Shown: positions 11,501 to 19,256, numbered from the stretch's first letter. The stretch: 64,000 nucleotides of DNA from Candidatus Solirubrobacter pratensis (GCF_000425945.1 NZ_AUEK01000011.1:1-64000), one strand, 5' to 3'. Program-made: numbers and translations. The notes: generated from the sequence alone by a model not told the origin.

Positions 11501-13750
11501 GTCACGCTCAACGCCACCGACAACAACGGCGGGTCGGGCCTCGACAAGACCGAGTACCGCGAGCAGGGCACCGCGACCTGGACCGCCTACACGGCGCCGT
11601 TCACGGTCAGCTCGGCCGGCTCGCACACGATCGAGTACCGCTCGACCGACAAGAAGGGCAACGTCGAGTCGACGCGGACGGTGACGTTCAAGATCGACAA
11701 GACCGCCCCGACGACCTCGGCCAAGCTCAACGGCGAGGCGCCGAAGGCCACCTACGACGGCGACGTCGCGGTCGATCTCGACGCGACCGACGCGACCTCG
11801 GGCGTGAAGGCGACCGAGATCCGCGTCGACGGCGGCGCGTGGAAGCCCTATGTCGAGGAGGAGACGATCCTCAACTCCGCGGCCGACCTCGCCAAGTGGG
11901 CGCAGGCCGGTCCGGGCGGCCTGACCTGGAACACCGCGGACGGCGGCTTCGCCCGCCCGAACGGTGGCCTGGGCATGCCGTGGTACCCGGTCAAGGACTA
12001 CGGCGACTTCTCGCTGAAGTTCCAGTGGCGCGACTCGGGCACCGGCTCGACGGGCAACGGCGGCGCGTTCGTGCGCTTCCCGAACCCGGCCGAGGCCGTG
12101 ACCCGCACGGCGGCCAACCGGTACCCGTGCCAGGTGGGCTCGGCCCAGAGCGATCAGGCGTGGGTCGCGATCTACTGCGGCCACGAGATCCAGGTCAACG
12201 ACAACCAGGCGAGCGAGCCGCAGAAGACCGGTTCGGTCTACAACTTCTCGCCGCTGGACACCACGCAGGCGAAGGTCCAGCCGCGGGGCACGTGGGTCGA
12301 CTACGAGATCAAGGTCGTCGGCCAGACGTACACGATCATCCGAAACGGCGAGGTCCTGCAGACGTTCCAGAACACCCCGGACAAGCCCTCCTCGCGGGCG
12401 GGCGATCCGTCGACGAGCGCGCGCCAGTTCACGCGCGGCTACATCGGCCTGCAGAACCACAGCAACAGCGACGTCATCGACTACCGCAACGTCCGCGTGC
12501 TCCCGCTCGACGCGGGCTCGGCGCGCGGTCCGGTGACGGTCTCCGGCAACGGTGCCCACACGGTCGAGTACCGCTCGACCGACGTCGCGGGCAACGTGGA
12601 GGCGACCAAGAAGGTCGACTTCACGATCGGCGCCGCCGGTGGCGACACCACCGCGCCGGTGACCACGAGCTCGCTGACGCCGGCGACCCCGGGCGCGGGC
12701 GGGACCTACAACGGTCCGGTCAACGTCCAGCTGTCGGCCACCGATCCGGCTCAGGCCGGCGGGGGCGGCGGCGCGCCGAAGACGGTCGACGCCAACGCGT
12801 TCCCGGATCACTGGGAGCCGAACGCGCTGACCGCGACGGTCGGCGACACCGTGCGCTGGAACTTCCCGGCGGCCACGGCGGGCACGGTCCACGACCTGTG
12901 GATCATCAAGCCCGGCGAGTCTCCGACCAGCGACGGCACCAAGCTCAACCCGGGCGCGATCGTCCTGCCGGGCGACCCGCCGGTCACGAGCCTGGTCGAC
13001 ACCGCCGGCACCTACACGTTCCTGTGCAAGATCCACTCGCACAAGGGCGCGGAAGGCTGGCAGGGCATGGTCGGGACCGCCACCGTCACGCAGGGCGGCG
13101 GCTCGACCGCGGGCTCCGGCGTGGACTACACGGAGTACCGCGTCAACACCGGCGGGGCGACCGGCGAGTGGGTCCGCAAGGACAACACGAGCTCGGCGAG
13201 CCCGTTCGTGACGACGCTCCAGGTCTCGGCGGCCGGTTCGCACGTGGTTGAGTACCGCTCCAAGGACAAGGCCGGCAACACCGAGGCCGCCAAGTCCATG
13301 GCGTTCTCGATCCAGGCGGCGTCGGGGTCTGACTCCGAGGACGCCGACGTCAGCGCGGACGTCCCGCTGGTGATGTCGCTCGAGATCTCCGGGACAGCGA
13401 CCCTCGGCTCGCTGATCCCGGGCGTGGCGAAGGACTACACCACGTCGCTGACGGCGAAGGTGACGTCCAGCTCCCCGACCACGTCGCTGACCGCGGTGGA
13501 CTCGAGCACGAACGCTCCGGGCCATCTGGTCAACGGCGCCACGGCGCTCCCGCAGGCGCTGCAGGTCGCCGCCGGCGGCCCGTTCGGGCCGATCGGCGGC
13601 ACTCCCAGGCTCGTGAAGTCCTGGGCCGAGCCGCTGGCCAACGACCCCGTCGGCCTCGAGTTCAAGCAGCCTGTCGGCGCCACCGACAAGCTGGTCGTGG
13701 GTCGCTACAGCAAGCGGATCACGTTCACCCTGTCGGCGACCACGCCGTAG
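5522..13750 (+). CDS. Giant secreted multidomain protein: isomerase-like, ThuA, sugar dehydrogenase, PKD, DUF1080, cupredoxin
   Basis: A 2742-residue exported protein with a signal peptide ending near AGAAQA. Domains in order (approximate residues): xylose-isomerase-like TIM barrel 40-330 (YFHNHNSEF, SFHVKDM); choice-of-anchor/ASH-like 360-475; ThuA-like 483-698; glucose/sorbosone dehydrogenase-type propeller 710-1315; PKD 1320-1395 (YQWDFGDGQTAAGTDPTHVY); OmpL47-type repeat 1400-1495; two tandem beta-xylosidase C-terminal-like concanavalin domains 1505-1728 and 1740-1960; another OmpL47 repeat to 2060; DUF1080 (3-keto-disaccharide hydrolase-like) 2112-2330 and a plastocyanin-like domain 2418-2526, each inserted inside a further OmpL47 repeat; a C-terminal beta domain 2600-2742. 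ATG 5522 is preferred over TTG 5519 because the ribosome site is spaced for it. It probably acts on extracellular carbohydrate. A terminator hairpin follows. Confidence 0.92.
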   Translation: MLGYRKVRMAMAAALTAGALLATAGAAQAQRPASMGEGAPVGQSGIQLYNFRDYLSGGSGEILCPASPAPATPYCVPTMPANNVTARMERLFAFLQAQGIKNVELYGYPGNPFPSSSNPQGNRQGMLDLRALGDKYGLRFPARHGSLSETTWDGEIAAAKILGQDMVGEGGADGAGGLGSYQQTLQTALQLNKLGKRSVEAGVGPAYFHNHNSEFSTRFTDNGVLKSAWEIVMEHTDPRYVVGQIDIGWAVCGASGHASPADPGVGAAYVNSMIQKFGSRVISFHVKDMAASGIRPDCGDADQRTAGQGGINFAPLFASAKNKTKYYFVERDPVGIGGPTNFNPFRNSAESAIATKGDPAPSLKASPKFFPSVPLGTPAADNQAPIQVTNDGDAPLVISSAGNAIRIQADAEDGGDTTAGDFAIVSENCRGKTLAPNASCTINAGFKPTRPNYTSVARVVIDSNSDDAVERILIAGAQTPPKVLVFHGTADATIAAGVDALEALGDANDFKVDETSDATAFTAGNLAGYRAVVFLDNKGDLLNPAQETALQGYIQGGGGFVGIGEAAEAEPGNAFVTGLIGARPDAASPTTASDQVVVFGDRVHPSTRSLPLEWTRNDIYYRWNPRPTGTVHTVARYHATNAPAGDGTATGGTDWPISWCRDYQGGRSFYTGMGRTAAAFGQADLKKHLLGAIQWSAGLVRGGCKATIMSNYSTERVVSAASGDLANSGESHGVSLANNGWAIYIGRADCRTNAERGKMIGQASSPIILDFANRNVGVGCGPIHIYDPKADNGTVNSGVTQAAVLPVYGDRGGGNEVNGKIETGLLGVAAAPDFGTTGHVYLQYVPTFNPDNPVHPGMADGDQRRITKMAQARISRFTINLQTKKLDLDSEVVIFNYDLQIWSCCHQGGGMAFDSEGNLYVTVGDDNSSQSTNGYSGNYQPQRCPTGDPTQATNTHCGSNNVAFNDARRTAGNTNNYNGKMLRFNPIDNLADGAKPVVGVGTTYSLPTASSPNGPNLFDGTEGGGGKAKPEIYAMGLRNPSRMTIDPETDVPFAAWVGPDAGSPSATQGPSTYETATQLPTAGNYGWPYCMGNKQAYRDRVADGSLRTTNGAGFVNGGPASNPTAGWYDCNNLVNDSTNNTGLVTLPHETGTGKDAGTAHSNNVWYSRGNPNNGNGCPQFPRELGADNAPNYGATPTQLCPYLTASGATVFTGPIYRYKEGADNSARWPKYWDGRWFLNDFGNTSAKHALLLDPATDQDGSQPIYADSFRGSLPWAANYMDSKFGPDGALYVQVYEGFFTTGSNAGLYRFKYTGGADTPGPDPQWQKTASARQIQFSIGASGGVSYQWDFGDGQTAAGTDPTHVYAEPGTYSAKLTVTYADDEKATKTTAVPVSDDTVAPTTTVQLNDQTPAGSYTAAVKVALRANDGAGGAGVEWTEYRIDGGAYTRRENSGNASPFVTEFTIGDEGYHTVEFRSRDRAGNVETPNGSVTFAIDLPGGGNGSCSPQSDQFSGSALDPKWQIVNPAAGNPPTVGGGRLTMPMLQGDLYTDQGNAQALMQNAPTGSWVATAKVAHASIDRDGEAAGLALINQLNPNHLLKTTVQYKADTDPNTSGNQPGKWAERVLTVNNQSVVLPPATVPWPNSGGLSTSGDFIWVRFVYDDTTKTITTWSSTNGTTFTSFGAPISVTQYLSQPGGLRVGVFAKHDAGGTDDVAQFDAFNVVASADPQISGEDCGGNGQCPETDEFTGSTIDPKWQLVNPIAGADLTVANGRLVVPLRQADLYAATGNAQLLLQQAPAGSWTATAKVVHAGLSADGEALGLGLVNSFSPNYFVKATVQYKNDTDPNTSGSQPGKWAERVLTSNGAAITLPPATVPYPNSGALAVSGDYVWVRLAYDDVAKTLTTATSLDGVTFTTFGAPISTTQYLNQPGGYRIGVFGKRDANTANKNVELESFTVASDGCSTGGDSTAPNTTSVLDPTTPNGDGGWYDSDVKVTLNATDNNGGSGLDKTEYREQGTATWTAYTAPFTVSSAGSHTIEYRSTDKKGNVESTRTVTFKIDKTAPTTSAKLNGEAPKATYDGDVAVDLDATDATSGVKATEIRVDGGAWKPYVEEETILNSAADLAKWAQAGPGGLTWNTADGGFARPNGGLGMPWYPVKDYGDFSLKFQWRDSGTGSTGNGGAFVRFPNPAEAVTRTAANRYPCQVGSAQSDQAWVAIYCGHEIQVNDNQASEPQKTGSVYNFSPLDTTQAKVQPRGTWVDYEIKVVGQTYTIIRNGEVLQTFQNTPDKPSSRAGDPSTSARQFTRGYIGLQNHSNSDVIDYRNVRVLPLDAGSARGPVTVSGNGAHTVEYRSTDVAGNVEATKKVDFTIGAAGGDTTAPVTTSSLTPATPGAGGTYNGPVNVQLSATDPAQAGGGGGAPKTVDANAFPDHWEPNALTATVGDTVRWNFPAATAGTVHDLWIIKPGESPTSDGTKLNPGAIVLPGDPPVTSLVDTAGTYTFLCKIHSHKGAEGWQGMVGTATVTQGGGSTAGSGVDYTEYRVNTGGATGEWVRKDNTSSASPFVTTLQVSAAGSHVVEYRSKDKAGNTEAAKSMAFSIQAASGSDSEDADVSADVPLVMSLEISGTATLGSLIPGVAKDYTTSLTAKVTSSSPTTSLTAVDSSTNAPGHLVNGATALPQALQVAAGGPFGPIGGTPRLVKSWAEPLANDPVGLEFKQPVGATDKLVVGRYSKRITFTLSATTP

Positions 13751-13764
13751 GCAGCAGTCCGCAA

Positions 13765-13800
13765 GTCCCGGTCCCCGCGGCGCGCCGTGGGGACCGGGAC
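13765..13800 (+). terminator. Long GC-rich terminator hairpin
   Basis: GTCCCGGTCCCC (13765-13776) pairs perfectly with GGGGACCGGGAC (13789-13800). The twelve-base loop is itself nearly self-complementary (CGGCG/CGCCG). It lies 14 bases after the giant gene's TAG. No T-run follows, as is common in high-GC actinobacteria. Confidence 0.7.
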
Positions 13801-13922
13801 TGCCGTCACCGCGGCTCGTTCTCCGCCGGCAGACCGCGGGCGCGCGTCGGCACACAAATCTCGTGACTGCGCTTCCCGAGGTGTACACATCCCCGGCCCG
13901 GGCGCTTCATAGCGTGGCGCGG

Positions 13923-14960
13923 ATGAAGCGCCTATTGCTCGTCGCGGCCTCGGCCGCCGCGCTCGCCGCGGTGCCAGCCGCGGCCGCCGAAGGACACCAT
14001 GACCACGGGCCGAAGCCGGGCCGCGAGTCGACGATCGCGGTCATCGGCGACATCCCCTACGGCCCCGCCCTGATCTCGGAATTCCCCCAGGACGTCCAGG
14101 AGCTCAACGCCGATCCCGACGTCTCGCGCGTGATCCACCTCGGCGACATCAAGGACGGCTCGAGCCGCTGCGACACGACGTACTTCCAGGCTCGCCTCGC
14201 CGATTTCGAGGCGTTCGATGACCCGTTCGTCTACACGCCCGGCGACAACGAGTGGACCGACTGCCATCGCGCGAACAACGGCGGCTACGTGCCGACCGAG
14301 CGGCTGGACACGCTGCGCAAGCTGTTCTTCTCGCGCCCGGGCCGCACGCTCGGCCGCCATGCGGCCAAGGTCGGCTACCAGTCGAGGGCATACCCCGAGA
14401 ACGTCAGCTGGACCGACGACGACGTCGTGTTCGGCACCGTGCACGTGGTCGGCTCCAACGACGACCAGGACGCATGGTTCGGCGACCGCAAGGACGCCGC
14501 CGGCAACCCGGCGCCTGAGACGCGCGCGGAGTCCGCGCTGCGCGCACGGGAGTACACGCGTCGCGAGGCGGCGACGCTGGACTGGGTCGACGCGATCTTC
14601 GACCAGGCCGAGCGCACCCATGCGCCCGGCGTCGTGATCGGGATGCAGGCCGACATGTGGTCCGGGTCGGCGGCGTCGTCCCCGGCGTTCGCCGCCGTCA
14701 AGGCGGTGCTCGCCGAGCGGACGGAGCACTTCGGCAAGCCCGTCCTGCTGCTCGAGGGCGACTCGCACCTGCTCACGATCGACAAGCCGGCCGGCCAGCC
14801 GGCGAACCTGACGCGCATCGTCGTGCAGGGCTCGACCAACGTCCCGCACGAGTGGACGAAGCTCACGGTCAACCCGTCGCGCCCCGGCGTGTTCTCCTGC
14901 CAGACGGTCGAGTTCGTGACCAAGAAGGTCACGGCCTGCCCCGCGCCGCTCGCGCCGTAG
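13923..14960 (+). CDS. Secreted metallophosphoesterase
   Basis: A 345-residue exported calcineurin-like phosphoesterase. The signal peptide is MKRLLLVAASAAALAAVPAAAA, so ATG 13923 is chosen over the frame's earlier ATG near 13863, which would bury the signal. Metal-site motifs are visible in order: AVIGDIPYG, HLGDIKDG, TPGDNEW (in place of the usual GNHD/E) and LLEGDSH near the C-terminus. The DNEW variant recurs in a group of secreted bacterial proteins of this superfamily; phosphodiesterase or phosphomonoesterase activity is inferred and the substrate is unknown. It is flanked by terminator-like hairpins at 13765-13800 and 14974-14999, so it is probably a single-gene transcript. Confidence 0.85.
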   Translation: MKRLLLVAASAAALAAVPAAAAEGHHDHGPKPGRESTIAVIGDIPYGPALISEFPQDVQELNADPDVSRVIHLGDIKDGSSRCDTTYFQARLADFEAFDDPFVYTPGDNEWTDCHRANNGGYVPTERLDTLRKLFFSRPGRTLGRHAAKVGYQSRAYPENVSWTDDDVVFGTVHVVGSNDDQDAWFGDRKDAAGNPAPETRAESALRAREYTRREAATLDWVDAIFDQAERTHAPGVVIGMQADMWSGSAASSPAFAAVKAVLAERTEHFGKPVLLLEGDSHLLTIDKPAGQPANLTRIVVQGSTNVPHEWTKLTVNPSRPGVFSCQTVEFVTKKVTACPAPLAP

Positions 14961-14973
14961 CCGCACCCAGGGT

Positions 14974-14999
14974 CGGCGCCCGCCCGAGCGTGGGCGCCG
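14974..14999 (+). terminator. Terminator hairpin after the metallophosphoesterase
   Basis: CGGCGCCC (14974-14981) pairs with GGGCGCCG (14992-14999) across a ten-base loop, 14 bases after the TAG. No T-run. Confidence 0.55.
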
Positions 15000-15182
15000 G
15001 TCCGGTCGGACATGCGATCGCGGTCGCGAAGCGCGGCACGGCGTCAACCGATGCCTCTGGCCGTTCACGGAAGCTCGCGGTTGGGAGCGCCGCCGCGAAG
15101 AACCCGCGGGCTTGTTCGCTCCATGACGATCGGTCAGCCGGTGACCCCGGCGGCCCTCGGCGCGGAGCAGTACCGTGCCGCC

Positions 15183-17141
15183 ATGTCCGGTCGCAGAGCA
15201 GTCCTCGGATCCTTGGCCGCCATCGCCGCGCTCACGCTGCCGAGCGCCGCGGCGGCCGCCCCTAGGGCGGTGTTCGGGAAGTGCGGCGCGGGCGCCGCGG
15301 CCAACGCGAAGTGCGGCACGGTGAGCGTGCCGCTCGACCGCGCGAACCCATCCGGTCCGGCGATTCCGATCGCTTTCCAGCTCACCCCTCACTCCGAGTC
15401 CGGCCCCGCGGTCAGCGCGATCGTGACCTCGAACGGCGGGCCTGGCGTCTCGAACATCCTGTCTGACGCCCTGTGGCGGGCTAGGCTCGCGCCGTTGCTC
15501 AAGAATCACGACCTGCTCGCGATCGACCACCGCGGGATCGGGCAGTCGGCGGCGATCGACTGCCCGGCGCTCCAGCACGTGCAGGGCAATCAGCTCGACG
15601 CGGCGCGCGCATGCGGCGCCTCACTGGGCGCTGCGTCAGACCGCTACGGCTCAGGGGACGTCGCTGACGACGTCGACGACGTCCGCTCCGCGCTTGGCTA
15701 CGCGAAGATCGACTACGTCGGCGTCTCATATGGCGGCGTCGACGTCCGGGCGTACGCGTACCGCCACGCCGATCACCTGCACGCGGCAGTGCTCGACTCG
15801 CCGGACTTCTCCAGCGACGACGCGTTCTTCCGCACGCTGCCGGGCGCGATGGCGAAGATCACCGTGCGCGTATGCCGGCGGTCGCCCGCGTGCTCGGCGG
15901 GCGAGAAGCACCCGCTCGCGACGCTCGCGGCACTCGTGAAGCGGCTGCGCGCGCATCCGGTCTCCGGCACCGGCTTCGACGCGTCCGGCAAGCCGCACAA
16001 GCTGCGCGTCGGCGAGCGCGAGGTGCTCGGCATCCTCTATGACGACTACTTCGCGGACCCGGCGTTCCTCAATCAGGGCGAGATCTTCGCCGCCGCGCAC
16101 GCGTTGGATGCCGGTGACAAGGCGCCGCTGTTGCGGCTGGCGGCCCAGAGCAGCGCGCCGACGGACTTCGGGCCGCCGACCGGGCAGTCAGTGGGCGCTG
16201 ACTACGCCGTGTTCTGCGCCGACAGCGTGTTCCCGTGGGACAAGTCTGCGCCCGAGGCGACGCGCCGCGCGCAGTACCTGACCGCCGCCCAGGCGATCCC
16301 GAATTCCGCGACCGCGCCGTTCACCGTCGCTGCATGGACCGGCTTCATCGCCTCGCAACCCGTGCTGCTGATCCCCGGCGCCGACGCATGCACGCCGTGG
16401 CCCGCGCCGACGCGTCCCGAGCCGCCGTTCCCGCCCGGCCAGCCGTTCCCCGCGAACGTGCCGGCACTGCTGCTCGGCGGCGGGCTCGACTACCTCGACG
16501 CGGCAGCCGAGCGGACGCTGCTGCCGCTGTTCGCTGCCGGCACGCGGTTCGTGACGGTCCAGAACGCGGGCCATGTGACGACGCTGTGGAGCGACTGCGC
16601 GGGCGGCATCGCCGTGCACTTCCTGAACGCTCTGAAGGTGGGCGGCACAGCATGTGCGGCTAGGACGAACTCGCAGGTCGGCATGCCCTTCGGCGGCGCA
16701 ACCGGCGTGGAGCAGATCCAGGGCGTGTCCGGGTTCCCCCTCCGGGCGCGGGAGTCGCGGCCGGCCTCGGGGACCGGTCCCCCCTTGGCGCGCCGCGTGG
16801 CCGCCGTCGCGTGGGCTGCGGTGGAGGACGCGGTCTATCAGACGCCGCGGCTCGCAGGCGCGCGCGGGCGCGGGCTGCGCGGCGGCTCGTTCAAGGTCCA
16901 GCGCCGCAAAGCCGCAACGAGGTACACATACCGCGGCGCACGCTTCAGCGGTGACGTGGCGGTGTCCGGCGACGTCCTGCTCGACTCGGCGTCGCGCATC
17001 GGCGGGACGGTCTCCGTGAGCGGACCCGTGTCCGGCACCCTGACCGTGAAGGCGACGATGTGGAGCCCGTCGCGACCGGACGCGGAGTTGCGGGGGGTTC
17101 TCGGTGGAAAGAGGGTTGCCCTGCGCGCTCCAGCGCGCTGA
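15183..17141 (+). CDS. Secreted alpha/beta hydrolase, SlpD/E tripeptidyl aminopeptidase type
   Basis: A 652-residue exported alpha/beta hydrolase. ATG 15183 starts a clean signal peptide (MSGRRAVLGSLAAIAALTLP, then SAAAAAP); earlier in-frame starts would add an Arg/Ser-rich leader. The family features follow: a two-Cys cap beginning FGKCGAG, VPLDRANPSGPAIPI, the oxyanion segment IDHRGIGQSA, and the nucleophile elbow GVSYGG with Ser about 182. LLLGGGLDYLD probably bears the acid, and NAGHVTTLW the catalytic His. This layout matches Streptomyces-type tripeptidyl aminopeptidases and proline iminopeptidase-like enzymes. The last 150 residues are an extra Arg-rich, beta-type region beyond the hydrolase fold. 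It probably digests peptides outside the cell. The 3' end abuts the truncated redoxin remnant on the other strand. Confidence 0.88.
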   Translation: MSGRRAVLGSLAAIAALTLPSAAAAAPRAVFGKCGAGAAANAKCGTVSVPLDRANPSGPAIPIAFQLTPHSESGPAVSAIVTSNGGPGVSNILSDALWRARLAPLLKNHDLLAIDHRGIGQSAAIDCPALQHVQGNQLDAARACGASLGAASDRYGSGDVADDVDDVRSALGYAKIDYVGVSYGGVDVRAYAYRHADHLHAAVLDSPDFSSDDAFFRTLPGAMAKITVRVCRRSPACSAGEKHPLATLAALVKRLRAHPVSGTGFDASGKPHKLRVGEREVLGILYDDYFADPAFLNQGEIFAAAHALDAGDKAPLLRLAAQSSAPTDFGPPTGQSVGADYAVFCADSVFPWDKSAPEATRRAQYLTAAQAIPNSATAPFTVAAWTGFIASQPVLLIPGADACTPWPAPTRPEPPFPPGQPFPANVPALLLGGGLDYLDAAAERTLLPLFAAGTRFVTVQNAGHVTTLWSDCAGGIAVHFLNALKVGGTACAARTNSQVGMPFGGATGVEQIQGVSGFPLRARESRPASGTGPPLARRVAAVAWAAVEDAVYQTPRLAGARGRGLRGGSFKVQRRKAATRYTYRGARFSGDVAVSGDVLLDSASRIGGTVSVSGPVSGTLTVKATMWSPSRPDAELRGVLGGKRVALRAPAR

Positions 17142-17236
17142 GGGCGCGCGCGCTCGCCGGGGAGGTCGATCTCAGCGCCGCCGACGCGCGTGAAGCGCAG
17201 CGGCGGGAACGCGTCGCCGGGTGCAAGCCGAGTCAT
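17142..17236 (-). pseudogene. Redoxin (AhpC/TSA-like) N-terminal stub
   Basis: ATG at 17236, with GGAGG six bases upstream, starts MTRLAPGDAFPPLRFTRVGG, then AEIDLPGE. This is the usual N-terminus of a peroxiredoxin-like redoxin (normally LPGDxFPxLTxxxVGG...SLP). Homology is lost at about 17145, where the reading frame runs into the opposite-strand hydrolase gene, and the catalytic Cys segment is absent. So it is a remnant cut by a rearrangement. Confidence 0.6.
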
Positions 17237-17440
17237 CGAGCCGCCTCCGGGTGCGCCGGCGCGTCTCATCTGCGCCGTCTCGTGACCGGCCAGGTGGCCG
17301 GGCAGCACCTCCGCGGAGCGCTCCGGCGTAATCAGGGCGCCCTCCGCGTGCGAGCGCACGAACCGCTCGTGAAGCGCCGCGCCGATGACGTCTGGGTTCT
17401 GCTCGCGGATCCACGACTGCATCGCCGTGTCGACCATCCT
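17237..17440 (-). pseudogene. Short-chain dehydrogenase C-terminal remnant
   Basis: The minus-strand peptide MVDTAMQSWIREQNPDVIGA, then ALHERFVRSHAEGALITPER and SAEVLPGHLAGHETAQ, matches the last third of a classical SDR (typically ...PGxVDTxMQ...GxLxxPExxAxxLxxLxxxETGQ). No Rossmann or catalytic part precedes it, and the usual ending after TGQ is disrupted, so the frame reads straight into the redoxin ATG. Ancestrally an SDR gene probably sat just upstream of the redoxin gene. Confidence 0.6.
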
Positions 17441-17581
17441 CGCTTTCGCTCGGGACGGAAGCCTGCTCGTGCTGGAGATGGTCAGGAACCCCCTGGCGTC
17501 GGGCGACCCGGCCGGCGCTCTCGTTGACGGCCTGGTCTCGCCATCGGCCGTGGTGGTCGGGCGCGGCGGCGTGCCAAGCCG

Positions 17582-18844
17582 TCAGCCAGACGCGACCGCG
17601 GTCCAGCCGAATTCGAGCTTGGCGTCGCGCCCGCGCGAGCGGCGCGCCGTGATCTCAAACCGCGTCCTGCGAGCGCGGACCAATTCGCGCCACTCGTCGA
17701 GCAGCTCCGTCAGCTCGGGCACCTCGCCAGCGTCACCGTAGCGTTCGAGCCGCCAACGCCGGCGCCGCGAACGCAACATCGCCTCACTCGGGGTCTGGCC
17801 GCGCTCGAGGCTATCGACGGGGAAGACGGCGATCGTCGCGCCACCCCCGTCGCGCGCGACGACACCGACGCCGCGCAGGCGCGGTTCGTGGATCACGATC
17901 AGCCGAGCCTTCGGGACGCGCAACGCGAGGAAGAGCAGCAGGTCGGGCGGCGCGGGCCAATGCACCGCGACCGCGCCGCCGTGCTCGCGCGCAAGCGGCT
18001 CGCCGAGCAACGACGCGAGCAGCCGCCGCCGCGCGTGTACCGACAATCGCGCGAGCCCGGGACCGCTCGCCTGCGTCAGCAGCGCGTGCCGCCCGCGCAC
18101 GGACACGCTCGCGCTCACCGCGTCCTCCGGCGGACCGTTCGGGCCGCCGTCGCCGCCCTCGCCGCCGTGCAGCGGCATGAACCCGCCCCAGGTCATCGCG
18201 GTCGAACGCAGGCTGACGCCGTGGCGCGTGTATGCGGCAATCGTCTGCGGGAGCACGTCGACCCCGAAGCGCAGCGGGAGCACGATGCGGCCGCCGGGAC
18301 GCAGCTGGTCTAGCCACGCGTTGGGGATCGCGTCGGTGCTGGCGGTCACGATGATCCGGTCGAACGGTGCGGCTTCCTGATACCCGGCGTGGCCGTCGCC
18401 CGTGAGCACCCGGGCGTCGTAGCCGGCCGTTGCGAGGGCGTCGCCGGCGCGGTCCGCGAGCTCGGCGTCGATCTCGATCGAGCTCACCTCGCCGTCGGCG
18501 CCGACGAGGTGGCGCAGCAGCGCGGCGTTGTAGCCGCTGCCGGCACCGATCTCGAGCACTCGCTGCCCTGGCTCCGGATCGAGCTGCTCGAGCATCGCGG
18601 CCATGATCAGCGGCTGCGAGGACGAGCTCAGCCAGCGCCCGAAGCGATCGGCCTTGACCGCGATCGCCTCGTCGCGATAGACGGCCACGAGCCCGTCGCG
18701 CGAGGCGACCTCGCGAAGGAACGCTTCGCGGGGCACGGCCGCGAACGCGTCCGCGACCGCCTCGCTGCGCAGGCCGCGCGCACGCAGCTGCTCGACCAGA
18801 CCGCGACGCAGCGCCGCGGCCTCCGACTCGTGCGCTCGATGCAT
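17582..18844 (-). CDS. pcm: Protein-L-isoaspartate O-methyltransferase (PCMT) with C-terminal extension
   Basis: A 420-residue SAM-dependent methyltransferase. The N-terminal 215 residues are PCMT: VPREAFLREV, then SSSSQPLIMAAMLEQLDPEP, SAM motif I VLEIGAGSGYNAALLRHLVG, the acidic loop SSIEIDAEL, LTGDGHAGY, DRIIVTASTDAIPNAWLDQL and the RPGGRIVLPL segment. PCMT methylates isoaspartyl residues in damaged proteins as the first repair step. Residues 220-420 form an additional domain seen in actinobacterial long PCMTs, of unknown function. The length is about twice that of E. coli Pcm. The gene stands alone, with gene remnants on its 3' side. Some long actinobacterial members act as peptide-modifying methyltransferases in biosynthetic clusters, but no precursor peptide is visible here. 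Confidence 0.88.
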   Translation of the reverse strand: MHRAHESEAAALRRGLVEQLRARGLRSEAVADAFAAVPREAFLREVASRDGLVAVYRDEAIAVKADRFGRWLSSSSQPLIMAAMLEQLDPEPGQRVLEIGAGSGYNAALLRHLVGADGEVSSIEIDAELADRAGDALATAGYDARVLTGDGHAGYQEAAPFDRIIVTASTDAIPNAWLDQLRPGGRIVLPLRFGVDVLPQTIAAYTRHGVSLRSTAMTWGGFMPLHGGEGGDGGPNGPPEDAVSASVSVRGRHALLTQASGPGLARLSVHARRRLLASLLGEPLAREHGGAVAVHWPAPPDLLLFLALRVPKARLIVIHEPRLRGVGVVARDGGGATIAVFPVDSLERGQTPSEAMLRSRRRRWRLERYGDAGEVPELTELLDEWRELVRARRTRFEITARRSRGRDAKLEFGWTAVASG

Positions 18845-19091
18845 TCGGGTGACGCTACCGTTCCGCGCGCGACGCTTTTGAAGGCCGGTTAGACGGCCCT
18901 CACCAGGCGATGCCTCGTGCTGACGGGCAACGCGGATGGCCTCACCAGGGCGCCTCCTCTCACGGGAGTAGAGGGCCAGGTGTCCTCCCTCCTCCTAGGG
19001 AAAGCAGTAGGTAGAGCAAGGGCTGGCAGGACTGAGCGCCCAAGGCCCACGCCGATAGCCTCGACGGCATGGACACGCCGGAGGCCAGACC

Positions 19092-19256
19092 GTGAACCGC
19101 GAGCGCATCATCGAGGAATCCACGGTCGTATCGCGCACTCACCTGGCTCTATGTACCTGTGCGTTGTGTCGGGCCTCCGAGGGGGACGAGGACGCCATCG
19201 CCGAAGTGAGGGCGATGCTCCTGCTGGCCATGCTGCGGCATAGCGACTCGAACTAG
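19092..19256 (+). CDS. Possible 54-residue small protein with CxCxxC
   Basis: GTG 19092 is preceded at eight bases by GGAGG and overlaps the TGA of a tiny eight-codon frame (ATG 19070). The product reads VNRERIIEESTVVSRTHLAL, then CTCALCRASEGDEDAIAEVR and a hydrophobic AMLLLAML near the end. The closely spaced cysteines could bind metal or form a disulfide. I recognise no family. Support is limited to the ribosome site and amino-acid-like composition. Confidence 0.3.
   Translation: MNRERIIEESTVVSRTHLALCTCALCRASEGDEDAIAEVRAMLLLAMLRHSDSN

Noticed and set aside
7022..13888. A 2288-residue open frame on the minus strand opposite the giant secreted protein
   Set aside because: It is the GC-driven antisense shadow: Arg/Val/Leu-rich low-complexity translation without domains, while the plus strand gives clear domain motifs throughout.
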